Assembly (NCBI RefSeq): GCF_001905505.1
Contig: NZ_LIPG01000003.1
Coordinates: forward strand, 1-64,000
Direction: 5' to 3'
Length of the DNA: 64,000 nucleotides
Origin: Streptomyces sp. CB02058
GTDB taxonomy: Bacteria; Actinomycetota; Actinomycetes; Streptomycetales; Streptomycetaceae
Under the pieces are notes generated by a model, which ran no database searches, was not told where the DNA came from, and saw nothing but the letters and a program-made list of their open reading frames with translations. A program made the translations under genes and the position numbers. Positions 43,657-52,292 of this stretch are shown here, one piece after another. Every line of letters starts with the position of its first letter. Position 1 is the first letter of the stretch.

Positions 43657-44574
43657 TCACTCCGGGGGCGTCGGGGTGTCGGGGCCCTGGAACATGGTCT
43701 GGATGTCCAGTTCCAGCTGGATCGTGGGCCCGACGATGGCGATGCCCCGGGCGAGCATGTTGCGCCAGTTCAGGGTGTAGTCCTCGCGGTGCAGCTCGGC
43801 GGTGGCCCGCGCGGCACAGCGCAGCTCCTCGCCGTAACCGCCGTTGACGGCGCCCAGGTACTGCGTGTCCAGGGAGACGGAGCGGCTGACCCCGTGCATG
43901 GTCAGCCCTCCCTGGACGGTCCAGTTGTTCCCGCCCCGGTACACGAAGCGCCTGCTGGCGAAGTGGAGGTACGGGAAGTTCTCCACGTCCAGGAAGTCTG
44001 CGGAGCGCAGGTGGTTGTCCCTGGTCTTGTTGCCCGTGGTGATGCTCGACGCGTCGATGCGTATCTCGACCTGCGAGTCCTCCATGACGGGCGCGATCCG
44101 GACACCGCCCTCGAAGGTGGTGAAGCGCCCGTGCACGTTGGCCATGCCGACGTGCCGTGCGATGAAGCGGATCGCGGTGTGCGGCGGGTCGAAGAGCCAG
44201 GTGCCCGGGGCCGGGGGCTCCAGCTGCCGGGCCACGTCCAGCTGCACACGGTCCATCGACAGGGTCTCGCCCGCGGCGATGCCGAACGTCCAGCTGGCGG
44301 GCTGCATGCCTTCGGCCGTCATGAGCAGGCGGTAGTCGCCGGGAGGCAGGGCCGCGACGAACAGGCCGAAGAGGTCCGTGGTCCCCTTCGCGGCCGTCCG
44401 GGCCGAGTCCTGGGCCGTGACGGTGATCTCCGCGCCGCCGAGCGGCTGTCCCATCGGGTCGACGACCTCGCAGGTGACCGTCCCCGCCCCGGGAGGTACG
44501 GGATAGCTGAATCTCGTCCCACCACCACCGGAGGCCGCCTTGGATCGCCTGCCGCGGAGGAGGGAGAGGACCAT
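43657..44574 (-). CDS. YceI-family protein with N-terminal carboxypeptidase-regulatory-like domain
   Basis: The 305-residue product has two parts. Residues 30-110 form a beta-sandwich of the carboxypeptidase-regulatory type (GTVTCEVVDPMGQPLGGAEITVT then LPPGDYRLLMTAEG). Residues 122-290 are a YceI lipocalin-like domain (TWLFDPPHTAIRFIARHVGMANVHGRF), which binds isoprenoid or fatty-acid-like ligands in relatives. There is no signal peptide, so it is predicted to be cytoplasmic, unlike typical secreted YceI. The start ATG at 44574 follows AAAGG. Confidence 0.82.
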   Translation of the reverse strand: MVLSLLRGRRSKAASGGGGTRFSYPVPPGAGTVTCEVVDPMGQPLGGAEITVTAQDSARTAAKGTTDLFGLFVAALPPGDYRLLMTAEGMQPASWTFGIAAGETLSMDRVQLDVARQLEPPAPGTWLFDPPHTAIRFIARHVGMANVHGRFTTFEGGVRIAPVMEDSQVEIRIDASSITTGNKTRDNHLRSADFLDVENFPYLHFASRRFVYRGGNNWTVQGGLTMHGVSRSVSLDTQYLGAVNGGYGEELRCAARATAELHREDYTLNWRNMLARGIAIVGPTIQLELDIQTMFQGPDTPTPPE

Positions 44575-44757
44575 CAGTTACACCTTTCGAGCGTGGAACG
44601 ATCAGCATATGAACTGGCCGGAACGCGACGTTCAACGCCCCCGGGCTGAACGCTCCCGGGCCGCCAGGTGCCCTCCGCGGGCCGCGGGCCCGCCGGACGG
44701 GGCCCCGGGAGCCGGGCGTGACGGAGGGAGCCCGGACGAGGAGCTCCGGCCACCGCC

Positions 44758-44769
44758 TACCCTTGTCCC
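44758..44769 (+). promoter_or_regulatory. Leaderless -10 box of miaB
   Basis: TACCCT (44758-44763) lies six bases before the ATG, with no ribosome site. Confidence 0.55.
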
Positions 44770-46290
44770 ATGACCAGCGGCAACCGGAGCGAAGCAGTGG
44801 ACGTCCAGAAGAGCTACGAGGTACGCACTTACGGGTGCCAGATGAACGTCCACGACTCCGAGCGCTTGTCGGGTCTCCTGGAGGACGCCGGATACGTGCG
44901 CGCCCCCGAGGGCTCCGACGGCGACGCCGACGTCGTCGTCTTCAACACCTGCGCGGTGCGCGAGAACGCCGACAACAAGCTCTACGGCAACCTCGGCCGC
45001 CTCGCCCCGATGAAGACGAAGCGCCCCGGGATGCAGATCGCCGTCGGCGGCTGCCTCGCCCAGAAGGACCGCGACACGATCGTCCGGCGGGCCCCCTGGG
45101 TGGACGTCGTCTTCGGCACGCACAACATCGGCAAGCTGCCGGTGCTCCTGGAGCGCGCCCGGGTCCAGGAGGAGGCACAGGTCGAGATCGCGGAGTCGCT
45201 GGAGGCCTTCCCCTCCACGCTGCCCACCCGCCGCGAGTCCGCGTACGCCGCCTGGGTGTCCATCTCCGTCGGCTGCAACAACACCTGCACCTTCTGCATC
45301 GTCCCGGCCCTGCGCGGCAAGGAGAAGGACCGCCGCACCGGCGACATCCTGGCCGAGATCGAGGCGCTCGTCGCCGAGGGCGTCAGCGAGATCACCCTCC
45401 TCGGCCAGAACGTGAACGCCTACGGCTCCGACATCGGCGACCGCGAGGCGTTCTCCAAGCTGCTGCGGGCCTGCGGCACGATCGAGGGCCTGGAGCGCGT
45501 CCGCTTCACCTCGCCCCACCCGCGCGACTTCACGGACGACGTGATCGCGGCGATGGCCGAGACGCCGAACGTGATGCCGCAGCTCCACATGCCGATGCAG
45601 TCCGGCTCGGACACGATCCTCAAGGCCATGCGCCGCTCGTACCGCCAGGAGCGCTTCCTCGGGATCATCGAGAAGGTGCGCGCCGCGATGCCGGACGCCG
45701 CCATCTCCACCGACATCATCGTGGGCTTCCCCGGCGAGACCGAGGAGGACTTCGAGCAGACGATGCACGCGGTGCGCGAGGCCCGCTTCGCCAACGCCTT
45801 CACCTTCCAGTACTCCAAGCGCCCCGGGACCCCCGCCGCCGACATGGAGGGGCAGATCCCCAAGGAGGTCGTCCAGGAGCGCTACATGCGCCTGTCCGCC
45901 CTCCAGGAGGAGATCTCCTGGGAGGAGAACAAGAAGCAGGTCGGCCGCGTCCTGGAGGTCATGGTCGCGGAGGGCGAGGGCCGCAAGGACGGCGCCACGC
46001 ACCGGCTCTCCGGCCGCGCCCCCGACAACCGCCTGGTGCACTTCACCAAGCCCTCCCAGGACGTCCGCCCCGGGGACGTGGTGACGGTCGAGATCACCTA
46101 CGCCGCCCCGCACCACCTGCTCGCCGAGGGAGCGCCCCTGGGCGTCCGGCACACCCGCTCGGGCGATGCCTGGGAGAAGCGCACCGCCGCCGCCGCGCCG
46201 CAGCCCGCCGGAGTCATGCTGGGCCTGCCCGGCATCGGTGCCCCCGCGCCGCTCCCGGCCGCCGCCACCCCGGGCTGCGGCTGCGACTGA
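44770..46290 (+). CDS. miaB: tRNA-2-methylthio-N6-dimethylallyladenosine synthase MiaB
   Basis: This 506-residue radical-SAM enzyme adds the methylthio group to i6A37 of tRNAs reading UNN codons, the step after MiaA. It has the UPF0004 domain ([30 protein letters not shown]), radical-SAM cysteines CNNTCTFC (C169, C173, C176), GQNVNAYG, and a TRAM domain (about 385-450). The C-terminal 50 residues are an Ala/Pro-rich extension ending CGCD. miaA lies 1.2 kb downstream, so both steps of the modification are encoded together. Confidence 0.95.
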   Translation: MTSGNRSEAVDVQKSYEVRTYGCQMNVHDSERLSGLLEDAGYVRAPEGSDGDADVVVFNTCAVRENADNKLYGNLGRLAPMKTKRPGMQIAVGGCLAQKDRDTIVRRAPWVDVVFGTHNIGKLPVLLERARVQEEAQVEIAESLEAFPSTLPTRRESAYAAWVSISVGCNNTCTFCIVPALRGKEKDRRTGDILAEIEALVAEGVSEITLLGQNVNAYGSDIGDREAFSKLLRACGTIEGLERVRFTSPHPRDFTDDVIAAMAETPNVMPQLHMPMQSGSDTILKAMRRSYRQERFLGIIEKVRAAMPDAAISTDIIVGFPGETEEDFEQTMHAVREARFANAFTFQYSKRPGTPAADMEGQIPKEVVQERYMRLSALQEEISWEENKKQVGRVLEVMVAEGEGRKDGATHRLSGRAPDNRLVHFTKPSQDVRPGDVVTVEITYAAPHHLLAEGAPLGVRHTRSGDAWEKRTAAAAPQPAGVMLGLPGIGAPAPLPAAATPGCGCD

Positions 46291-46291
46291 G

Positions 46292-46304
46292 TACGCTGAC
46301 CGGC
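46292..46304 (+). promoter_or_regulatory. Leaderless -10 box of the LigB-like gene
   Basis: TACGCT (46292-46297) begins two bases after the miaB stop and lies seven bases before the next ATG, so this gene can be transcribed separately from miaB. Confidence 0.55.
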
Positions 46305-47021
46305 ATGCTTGCCGCTGCCGCCGTCTGCCCCTGCCCGCCGCTCCTGGTCCCCGAGGTGGCCGCGGGCGCCGCGCCCGAACTCGACGCCGCGAGGGCCGCG
46401 TGCATCGACGCCCTCGGCGTCCTCGCCGCCGCGCGACCGGACCTGCTGATCGTGGTGGGGCCGACGGGGCCGGACGGGAGCGGGCCGTTCCCCCCGGGCT
46501 CCACCGGCTCCTTCGCCGGGTTCGGCGTGGACCTGACCGTGCGGCTGGGTGAGGCGCCCGCAGGGGCCGCACCTGACCGGGCCCTCCCGGCGTCCCTCGC
46601 CGTCGGAGCCTGGCTCCTGGAGCGCGCGGGGTGGGCCGGCACCCCCGTCCAGGGGTTCGGCGTGGGGGAGCACCTCGACGCCGCGCGCTGTCTGCGGGCC
46701 GGAGCCGGACTGGCGGGCGGTCCGGAGCGGGTCGCCCTGCTGGTCATGGGCGACGGCAGTGCCTGCCGCACGGTCAAGGCGCCCGGCTACCTGGACGAGC
46801 GTGCCGCGGACTTCGACGCCGAGGCGGCCCGTGCGCTGGGCAACGCCGACCTGGCCGCGCTGAGTGCCCTGGACGCGTCGCTGGCCTACGAACTGAAGGC
46901 CTCGGGCCGGGCGCCCTGGCAGGTGCTCGCGGGCGCGGCCCAGGGGGCGGAGCTCGGCGGAAAGCTGCTGCACGAGGACGCGCCGTACGGCGTGGGATAC
47001 GTCGTCGCGGCCTGGTCCTGA
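46305..47021 (+). CDS. Class III extradiol dioxygenase-like (LigB superfamily) protein
   Basis: This 238-residue protein resembles the LigB/AMMECR1-associated dioxygenase superfamily (MLAAAAVCPCPPLLVPEVAAG, LLIVVGPTGPDGSG, LLVMGDGSACR, GYLDERAADFD). Metal-binding histidines are not obvious: the CPHPPLL histidine expected in relatives reads CPCPPLL. An active dioxygenase is therefore doubtful. The gene recurs between miaB and miaA in actinobacteria, function unknown. Confidence 0.7.
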   Translation: MLAAAAVCPCPPLLVPEVAAGAAPELDAARAACIDALGVLAAARPDLLIVVGPTGPDGSGPFPPGSTGSFAGFGVDLTVRLGEAPAGAAPDRALPASLAVGAWLLERAGWAGTPVQGFGVGEHLDAARCLRAGAGLAGGPERVALLVMGDGSACRTVKAPGYLDERAADFDAEAARALGNADLAALSALDASLAYELKASGRAPWQVLAGAAQGAELGGKLLHEDAPYGVGYVVAAWS

Positions 47022-47051
47022 ACCACCGGCCGGCCTCTCACCGGAACGGGT

Positions 47052-47085
47052 GAGGGCCGTGGAGCGCTGACGCTCCACGGCCCTC
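47052..47085. terminator. Bidirectional terminator
   Basis: A perfect 15-bp stem (47052-47066 with 47071-47085, loop CTGA) lies between the LigB-like gene and the convergent antitoxin-like gene. Confidence 0.85.
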
Positions 47086-47104
47086 GGTCACGCCGGTGCC
47101 CGGA

Positions 47105-47350
47105 TCAGGAGGCGGGCGGCGGGGGAGGCGTACCGCCCTCGTTCTTCTGTCCCAGGCGGTCGACCGCGTCCTTGGCCTTCTGCGTGCCGGACACGATCTT
47201 GTCGCTGTACTTGCCCTTGGTCTTTTGGTCGACCGTGCGGGCGGCCTTGTCGAGGCCCTGGTCGATCTTGCCCCCGTGCTGCTGCGCGAGGTCGCCGACC
47301 TTCTCCTTGGCCGGGGCCAGCTTGGCCTTCAGGTTGTCCAGGAAACCCAT
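47105..47350 (-). CDS. Small MT0933/Rv0909-like antitoxin-family protein
   Basis: The 81-residue product (MGFLDNLKAKLAPAKEKVGD, then DKAARTVDQKTKGKYSDKI) matches the family often annotated as an antitoxin after M. tuberculosis Rv0909. No toxin gene lies next to it, so the name may mislead; the amphipathic lysine-rich helices suggest a structural or stress role. It ends in a Pro-rich tail. AAGGTGACCC precedes the ATG as a ribosome site. Confidence 0.75.
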   Translation of the reverse strand: MGFLDNLKAKLAPAKEKVGDLAQQHGGKIDQGLDKAARTVDQKTKGKYSDKIVSGTQKAKDAVDRLGQKNEGGTPPPPPAS

Positions 47351-47494
47351 GGGTCACCTTCCGTGCTGGGGGGACTGTGATCACATTTTACTCGTCGCAG
47401 GGCAAACACGCGTCACTCGCCGTGTCCTCACCCGCCGCCCGCCGGCCGGTCCGCGCCGGTCCGGGAGCGCCCCGAAGTTTGGGAGACTGTCCCG

Positions 47495-48433
47495 GTGAGA
47501 AGACCCGCTCCCACCCCCCGCGTCATCACCGTCGTCGGCCCCACCGCGGCCGGAAAGTCCGATCTCGGAGTTTTCCTCGCCCAGCAGCTCGGCGGCGAAG
47601 TGGTCAACGCCGACTCCATGCAGCTCTACCGCGGCATGGACATCGGCACCGCGAAGCTGACCCTCACCGAGCGTGACGGCGTCCCGCACCATCTGCTGGA
47701 CATCTGGGACGTCACCGAGGCCGCGAGCGTGGCCGAGTACCAGCGGCTCGCCCGCGTCGAGATCGACCGGCTGCTGGCCGAGGGGCGGACCCCCGTCCTG
47801 GTGGGCGGTTCCGGTCTCTACGTGAAGGGCGCGATCGACGCGCTGGAGTTCCCGGGTACGGATCCCGAGGTGCGCGCCCGGCTCGAACAGGAGCTGACGG
47901 AGCGCGGCTCCGGCGCCCTGCACGCCCGGCTCGCCGAGGCGGACCCCGAGGCCGCCCGCGCCATCCTGGCCAGCAACGGGCGCCGCATCGTCCGGGCCCT
48001 GGAAGTCATCGAGATCACCGGAAAGCCCTTCACGGCCAACCTGCCGGGAGAGGAACCCGTCTACGACGCCGTTCAGATCGGTGTGGACGTCGAACGGCCC
48101 GAGCTCGACGAGCGGATCAGCACCCGGGTGGACCGGATGTGGGAGGCCGGGCTCGTGGACGAGGTGCGCGCGCTGGAGGCCGTGGGGCTGCGCGAGGGGC
48201 GCACCGCCTCCCGCGCGCTCGGCTACCAGCAGGTGCTCGCGGCGCTCGCGGGGGAGTGCACGCAGGAGGAGGCGCGCGCCGAGACCGTACGCGCCACCAA
48301 ACGCTTCGCGCGCCGTCAGGACTCGTGGTTCAGGCGCGACCCGCGCGTCCGGTGGCTGAGTGGTGCCGAGGAACACAGGGGAGAACTCCCGCACCGGGCG
48401 CTGGCGTTGGTCGAACGAGCGGTCACAGCCTGA
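47495..48433 (+). CDS. miaA: tRNA dimethylallyltransferase MiaA
   Basis: This 312-residue enzyme puts the isopentenyl group on A37 of tRNA, the substrate of MiaB. The P-loop VVGPTAAGKSDLGVFLAQ, then NADSMQLYRGMDIGTAK, PHHLLDIWDV and GGSGLYVKGAI are canonical. RRIVRALEVIEITGKP and YQQVLAAL lie in the tRNA-binding half. The start is GTG at 47495 with GAGACT six bases upstream, a leaderless-type arrangement. Confidence 0.95.
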   Translation: MRRPAPTPRVITVVGPTAAGKSDLGVFLAQQLGGEVVNADSMQLYRGMDIGTAKLTLTERDGVPHHLLDIWDVTEAASVAEYQRLARVEIDRLLAEGRTPVLVGGSGLYVKGAIDALEFPGTDPEVRARLEQELTERGSGALHARLAEADPEAARAILASNGRRIVRALEVIEITGKPFTANLPGEEPVYDAVQIGVDVERPELDERISTRVDRMWEAGLVDEVRALEAVGLREGRTASRALGYQQVLAALAGECTQEEARAETVRATKRFARRQDSWFRRDPRVRWLSGAEEHRGELPHRALALVERAVTA

Positions 48434-48540
48434 TCACGTGATGGCATCGGGAAGCTCAGCCCGTCATTTCGGCGGCCGGGAGCGTGCCATCATCGAGCAT
48501 CGATCGACCAGTGGAGTCCGAGTTGGGAGGGCGCGTGGCG

Positions 48541-48978
48541 ATGGAGGCCGGCCCTCGCGACACAGACCAAGACGCACCGGATACGCGGCACGAGGCAGGG
48601 CGTCTGAGTCCTGACGGGCCCGACGAGCACGACGTGACCCCCGAGGTCGAGGTCGAGCTCCGCCCCGCCCGTCGGCTGCGCATCTGGCAGCTCGCGCCCA
48701 TCGTGGTGCTGGCGGCGCTCGGCTCCCTGATGTTCGCCTTCCCGCTCGCCTTCGAGTTCGGCGACGGCGGTGCCGTCGTGGCGATGCTGGGACTGCTGAT
48801 CAGCTCCTGCGCCGCGGGCTGGGGCATGATGGCCGCGCGCCGCGTCGGCCACACCTGGCCCGGCCTGCCGGACAAGGGAGCGGGCGAACGCCCCGACTGG
48901 CGCGTGATCGCGCTGTACGTGGCGCTCTGCGCCGTACTCGTGGCCCTGGCCGTCTGGCGCGTGGCCCGGCTGCGCTGA
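48541..48978 (+). CDS. Small membrane protein of unknown function
   Basis: This 145-residue protein has an acidic N-terminal tail of about 45 residues and three hydrophobic helices (IWQLAPIVVLAALGSLMFAFPLAF; AVVAMLGLLISSCAAGWGMMAA; VIALYVALCAVLVALAVWRVA). I do not recognise a family. GGAGG lies ten bases before the ATG at 48541 and four before an alternative GTG at 48535. It sits alone between miaA and dapF. Confidence 0.65.
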   Translation: MEAGPRDTDQDAPDTRHEAGRLSPDGPDEHDVTPEVEVELRPARRLRIWQLAPIVVLAALGSLMFAFPLAFEFGDGGAVVAMLGLLISSCAAGWGMMAARRVGHTWPGLPDKGAGERPDWRVIALYVALCAVLVALAVWRVARLR

Positions 48979-49022
48979 GGCGCCCCCGGGGGCCGGTCCG
49001 GCGGACTGTCGGCGGGGCCTCG

Positions 49023-49034
49023 TACAGTTGGCAC
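49023..49034 (+). promoter_or_regulatory. Leaderless -10 box of dapF
   Basis: TACAGT (49023-49028) lies six bases before the GTG start, and no ribosome site is present. Confidence 0.6.
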
Positions 49035-49907
49035 GTGAGCACTTCGCAGATCGCCTTCCTCAAGGGTCATGGCACCGAGAACGACTTCGTGATCGTTCCC
49101 GACCCGGACAACGCCGTCGACCTGCCCGTTTCCGTCGTCGCCCGGCTCTGCGACCGCCGGGCGGGCATCGGTGGCGACGGGCTGCTGCACGTCGTGCGGT
49201 CCGCCGCGCACCCCGACGCCCAGCACATGGCGGGCGAGGCCGAGTGGTTCATGGACTACCGCAACGGGGACGGCTCCGCCGCCGAGATGTGCGGCAACGG
49301 CGTGCGTGTCTTCGCCCACTACCTCCAGCGCGCCGGACTCGTCGCCGAGGGTGATCTGGCCGTCGCGACCCGGGGCGGGATCAAGCGGGTCCACCTCGCG
49401 AAGAACGGCGACATCACCGTCTCCATGGGCCGCGCGGTGCTGCCCGAGGACGGCGTCACGGTCTCGGTGGACGGCCGCAGCTGGGCCGCCCGCAACGTGA
49501 ACATGGGCAATCCGCACGCCGTCGCCTTCGTCGAGGACCTGGACCACGCCGGGAACCTCTTCTCCGTACCGCCGTTCAGCCCGGCGTCCGTCTACCCGGA
49601 CGGCGTCAACATCGAGTTCGTCGCGGACCGCGGACCCCGCCATGTCGCGATGCGCGTCCATGAGCGCGGCTCCGGCGAGACCCGCTCCTGCGGCACCGGC
49701 GCCTGCGCCGTGGCCGTCGCCGCCGCCCGCAGGGACGGCCTGGACCCGGCCCTGACCGGCGCCCCCGCCACGTACACCGTGGACCTCCCCGGAGGCACCC
49801 TGGTGATCACCGAATACCCGGACGGCGGGATCGACATGACGGGACCCGCAGTGATCGTCGCCGAAGGCGTGATCGACCCCTCCTGGCTCGAAACGATGAT
49901 CGGTTAG
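49035..49907 (+). CDS. dapF: Diaminopimelate epimerase DapF
   Basis: This 290-residue cytoplasmic enzyme converts LL- to meso-diaminopimelate for lysine synthesis. Streptomyces cell walls carry LL-DAP, so here the enzyme serves mainly lysine. The two catalytic cysteines are C86 in AEMCGNGVR and C219 in RSCGTGACA. GHGTENDFV-type HGTENDFVIV opens the protein and NMGNPHAV marks the middle. The start is GTG at 49035. Confidence 0.95.
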   Translation: MSTSQIAFLKGHGTENDFVIVPDPDNAVDLPVSVVARLCDRRAGIGGDGLLHVVRSAAHPDAQHMAGEAEWFMDYRNGDGSAAEMCGNGVRVFAHYLQRAGLVAEGDLAVATRGGIKRVHLAKNGDITVSMGRAVLPEDGVTVSVDGRSWAARNVNMGNPHAVAFVEDLDHAGNLFSVPPFSPASVYPDGVNIEFVADRGPRHVAMRVHERGSGETRSCGTGACAVAVAAARRDGLDPALTGAPATYTVDLPGGTLVITEYPDGGIDMTGPAVIVAEGVIDPSWLETMIG

Positions 49908-50047
49908 AGCTTCGCTCGAATGGGTGATCCGTTTCACGCTGGGCGAGAGCGGGACTGCGCCACGTGGTGGGGTCGATAGCATCAAGCACCGGCCCGGAGG
50001 TGTACCCGCACCTCTCCACCGCCGGTCGACGTTGCCGGAGGTGCCCC

Positions 50048-52198
50048 ATGAGCGCAGAGGCCACCAATCCAGGTGCTCCCCTTCGCAAGCGCGGTCGTCC
50101 ACGGATCGATCTGCGCAGGCTGGGCCGTGTCGCCCTGCTCGGGCCGGTCTCCCGTGACCGGCTGCCCGACGCCATCGGGCATGTCGCGGAGGCCCACAGG
50201 GCGCACCACCCCGACGCCGACCTGGACATCCTGCGCCGGGCCTACGTCCTGGCCGAGTCCTCCCACCGCGGCCAGATGCGCAAGAGCGGCGAGCCCTACA
50301 TCACCCATCCGCTCGCGGTGACCCTCATCCTCGCCGAACTCGGCGCGGAGACGACGACCCTGACCGCCTCGCTCCTCCACGACACGGTCGAGGACACGGA
50401 CGTGACGCTCGATCAGGTGCGGGAGCAGTTCGGCGACGAGGTCTGCTATCTGGTCGACGGGGTCACCAAGCTCGAGAAGGTCGACTACGGAGCCGCCGCC
50501 GAGCCCGAGACCTTCCGCAAGATGCTCGTCGCCACCGGCAACGACGTCCGGGTGATGTCCATCAAGCTCGCCGACCGGCTGCACAACATGCGAACCCTCG
50601 GTGTCATGCGTCCCGAGAAGCAGGCCAGGATCGCCAAGGTCACCCGTGACGTACTCATCCCGCTAGCCGAACGCCTCGGTGTGCAGGCGCTCAAGACGGA
50701 GCTGGAGGATCTCGTCTTCGCGATCCTCCACCCCCAGGAGTACGAACGCACCCAGGCGCTGATCACCGCGTGGGCCGACGCCCAGGACCCCCTCACGGAG
50801 ATCGCCGAGGGCGTCAGGTCGACCCTCCGTGAAGCCGGCATCAGCGCCGAAGTCCTCATCAGACCGCGCCACTTCGTCTCGGTGCACCGGGTGAGGATCA
50901 AACGCGGCGAGATGCGCGGCACCGACTTCGGACGGCTGCTGGTGCTGGTCGGCGAGGACGCCGACTGCTACGCCGTCCTGGGCGAACTGCACACGTGCTT
51001 CACGCCGGTGATCTCCGAGTTCAAGGACTTCATCGCGGCCCCCAAGTTCAACCTCTACCAGTCGCTGCACACCGCCGTCGTCGGCCCCGAGGGCGCGGTC
51101 GCCGAAGTCCTCATCCGCACGCACCGGATGCACAAGGTCGCCGAGGCGGGCGTCGTGGCGCTCGGCAATCCCTACACCCAGGACGGCACCAACGCCGCCC
51201 ACCAGGCCGAACCGGCCGACGGCGAGCGCGCCGACCCGACCAGGCCCGGCTGGCTCTCCCGCCTCCTGGACTGGCAGGAATCGGCCACCGACTCCGACAC
51301 TTTTTGGACCACGCTGCGCGCCGACCTCGCGCAGGACCGGGAGATCACCGTCTTCCGGACCGACGGCGGGACCTTGGGCCTGCCCGCCGGCGCCAGCTGC
51401 GCCGACGCCGCGTACGCGCAGTACGGCGAAGAGGCGCACGGCAGCATCGGCGCCCGCGTCAACGGCCGGCTGGCCACCCTCAGCACCGTGCTGAACGACG
51501 GCGACACCGTGCAGCTGCTCCTCGCCCAGGACGCCTCCTCCGGCCCCTCGCCCGAGTGGCTCGACCATGTCCGTACCCCCGCTGCACGGATCGCGATCAC
51601 GGCGTGGCTCGACGCCCATCCGGACGGCGCGCAGGGGGCCCACGGGGGCCGGCCCGACGCGGAACGGCCGCAGGCTGCCCAGCCGTCCGAGGAAGCGGCC
51701 AACGGCCGGGGCAGGCCGGGCGGCAGGACGCCGAGCGTGGACGTGGACACCCCGGGCGCACCGGTCCGGCTCGCCGGCTGCTGCACCCCCGTCCCGCCCG
51801 ACGCCATCGTCGGGTTCACGGTGCGCGGCGGTGCCGTCACCGTGCACCGCGAGGAGTGTCCCGCGGTGGCCCGGATGCGCGCACTCGGCCGGGCGGCCGT
51901 CGGCGCCCGCTGGAACGACCCGGGTGAGTGGAGCGGCACCGCCGACTACCGGGTCACCCTCGTCGCCGAGTCCTTCGGACGCCCCCGGCTGCTCGCCGAC
52001 CTCACGGAGGCCATCGCGACAGCGGAGGCCGCCATCGTCGCCGCCACCGTCGAACCGCCCAGCGAACAGCGGGTCCGGCACACCTACACGCTCCAGCTCC
52101 CGGACGCCGCGGGACTGCCCGGCCTCATGCGGGCGATGCGTGACGTGCCCGGCGTCTACGACGTGAGCCGCGCCCAGCAGCCGGCCGCCACCGGCTGA
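50048..52198 (+). CDS. rshA: RelA/SpoT homologue RshA, synthetase site apparently degenerate
   Basis: The 716-residue protein has the bifunctional (p)ppGpp enzyme plan: HD hydrolase domain (about 65-185), synthetase domain (about 265-375), TGS domain (about 435-500) and ACT domain (about 640-715). Hydrolase residues are intact (SSHRGQMRKSGEPYITHP, LLHDTVEDT). In the synthetase domain, the stretch that normally reads RGxDFxxIYDLVGIRV is shortened to RGTDFGRLLVLVG. The magnesium-binding Asp of the IYDL motif is gone, and EIQIRT reads EVLIRT. It may therefore be mainly a hydrolase. The name follows S. coelicolor rshA. The ATG at 50048 follows GGAGG. Confidence 0.88.
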   Translation: MSAEATNPGAPLRKRGRPRIDLRRLGRVALLGPVSRDRLPDAIGHVAEAHRAHHPDADLDILRRAYVLAESSHRGQMRKSGEPYITHPLAVTLILAELGAETTTLTASLLHDTVEDTDVTLDQVREQFGDEVCYLVDGVTKLEKVDYGAAAEPETFRKMLVATGNDVRVMSIKLADRLHNMRTLGVMRPEKQARIAKVTRDVLIPLAERLGVQALKTELEDLVFAILHPQEYERTQALITAWADAQDPLTEIAEGVRSTLREAGISAEVLIRPRHFVSVHRVRIKRGEMRGTDFGRLLVLVGEDADCYAVLGELHTCFTPVISEFKDFIAAPKFNLYQSLHTAVVGPEGAVAEVLIRTHRMHKVAEAGVVALGNPYTQDGTNAAHQAEPADGERADPTRPGWLSRLLDWQESATDSDTFWTTLRADLAQDREITVFRTDGGTLGLPAGASCADAAYAQYGEEAHGSIGARVNGRLATLSTVLNDGDTVQLLLAQDASSGPSPEWLDHVRTPAARIAITAWLDAHPDGAQGAHGGRPDAERPQAAQPSEEAANGRGRPGGRTPSVDVDTPGAPVRLAGCCTPVPPDAIVGFTVRGGAVTVHREECPAVARMRALGRAAVGARWNDPGEWSGTADYRVTLVAESFGRPRLLADLTEAIATAEAAIVAATVEPPSEQRVRHTYTLQLPDAAGLPGLMRAMRDVPGVYDVSRAQQPAATG

Positions 52199-52292
52199 CC
52201 TGCCTCTTCCTGCCGCCCGTCGGAGACCTCGTTCGGGTGGGTGCGGCGCGCGCCACCTCCGCGGGGGCGGTGCGCGCTGGTAGCCGTAGTCC

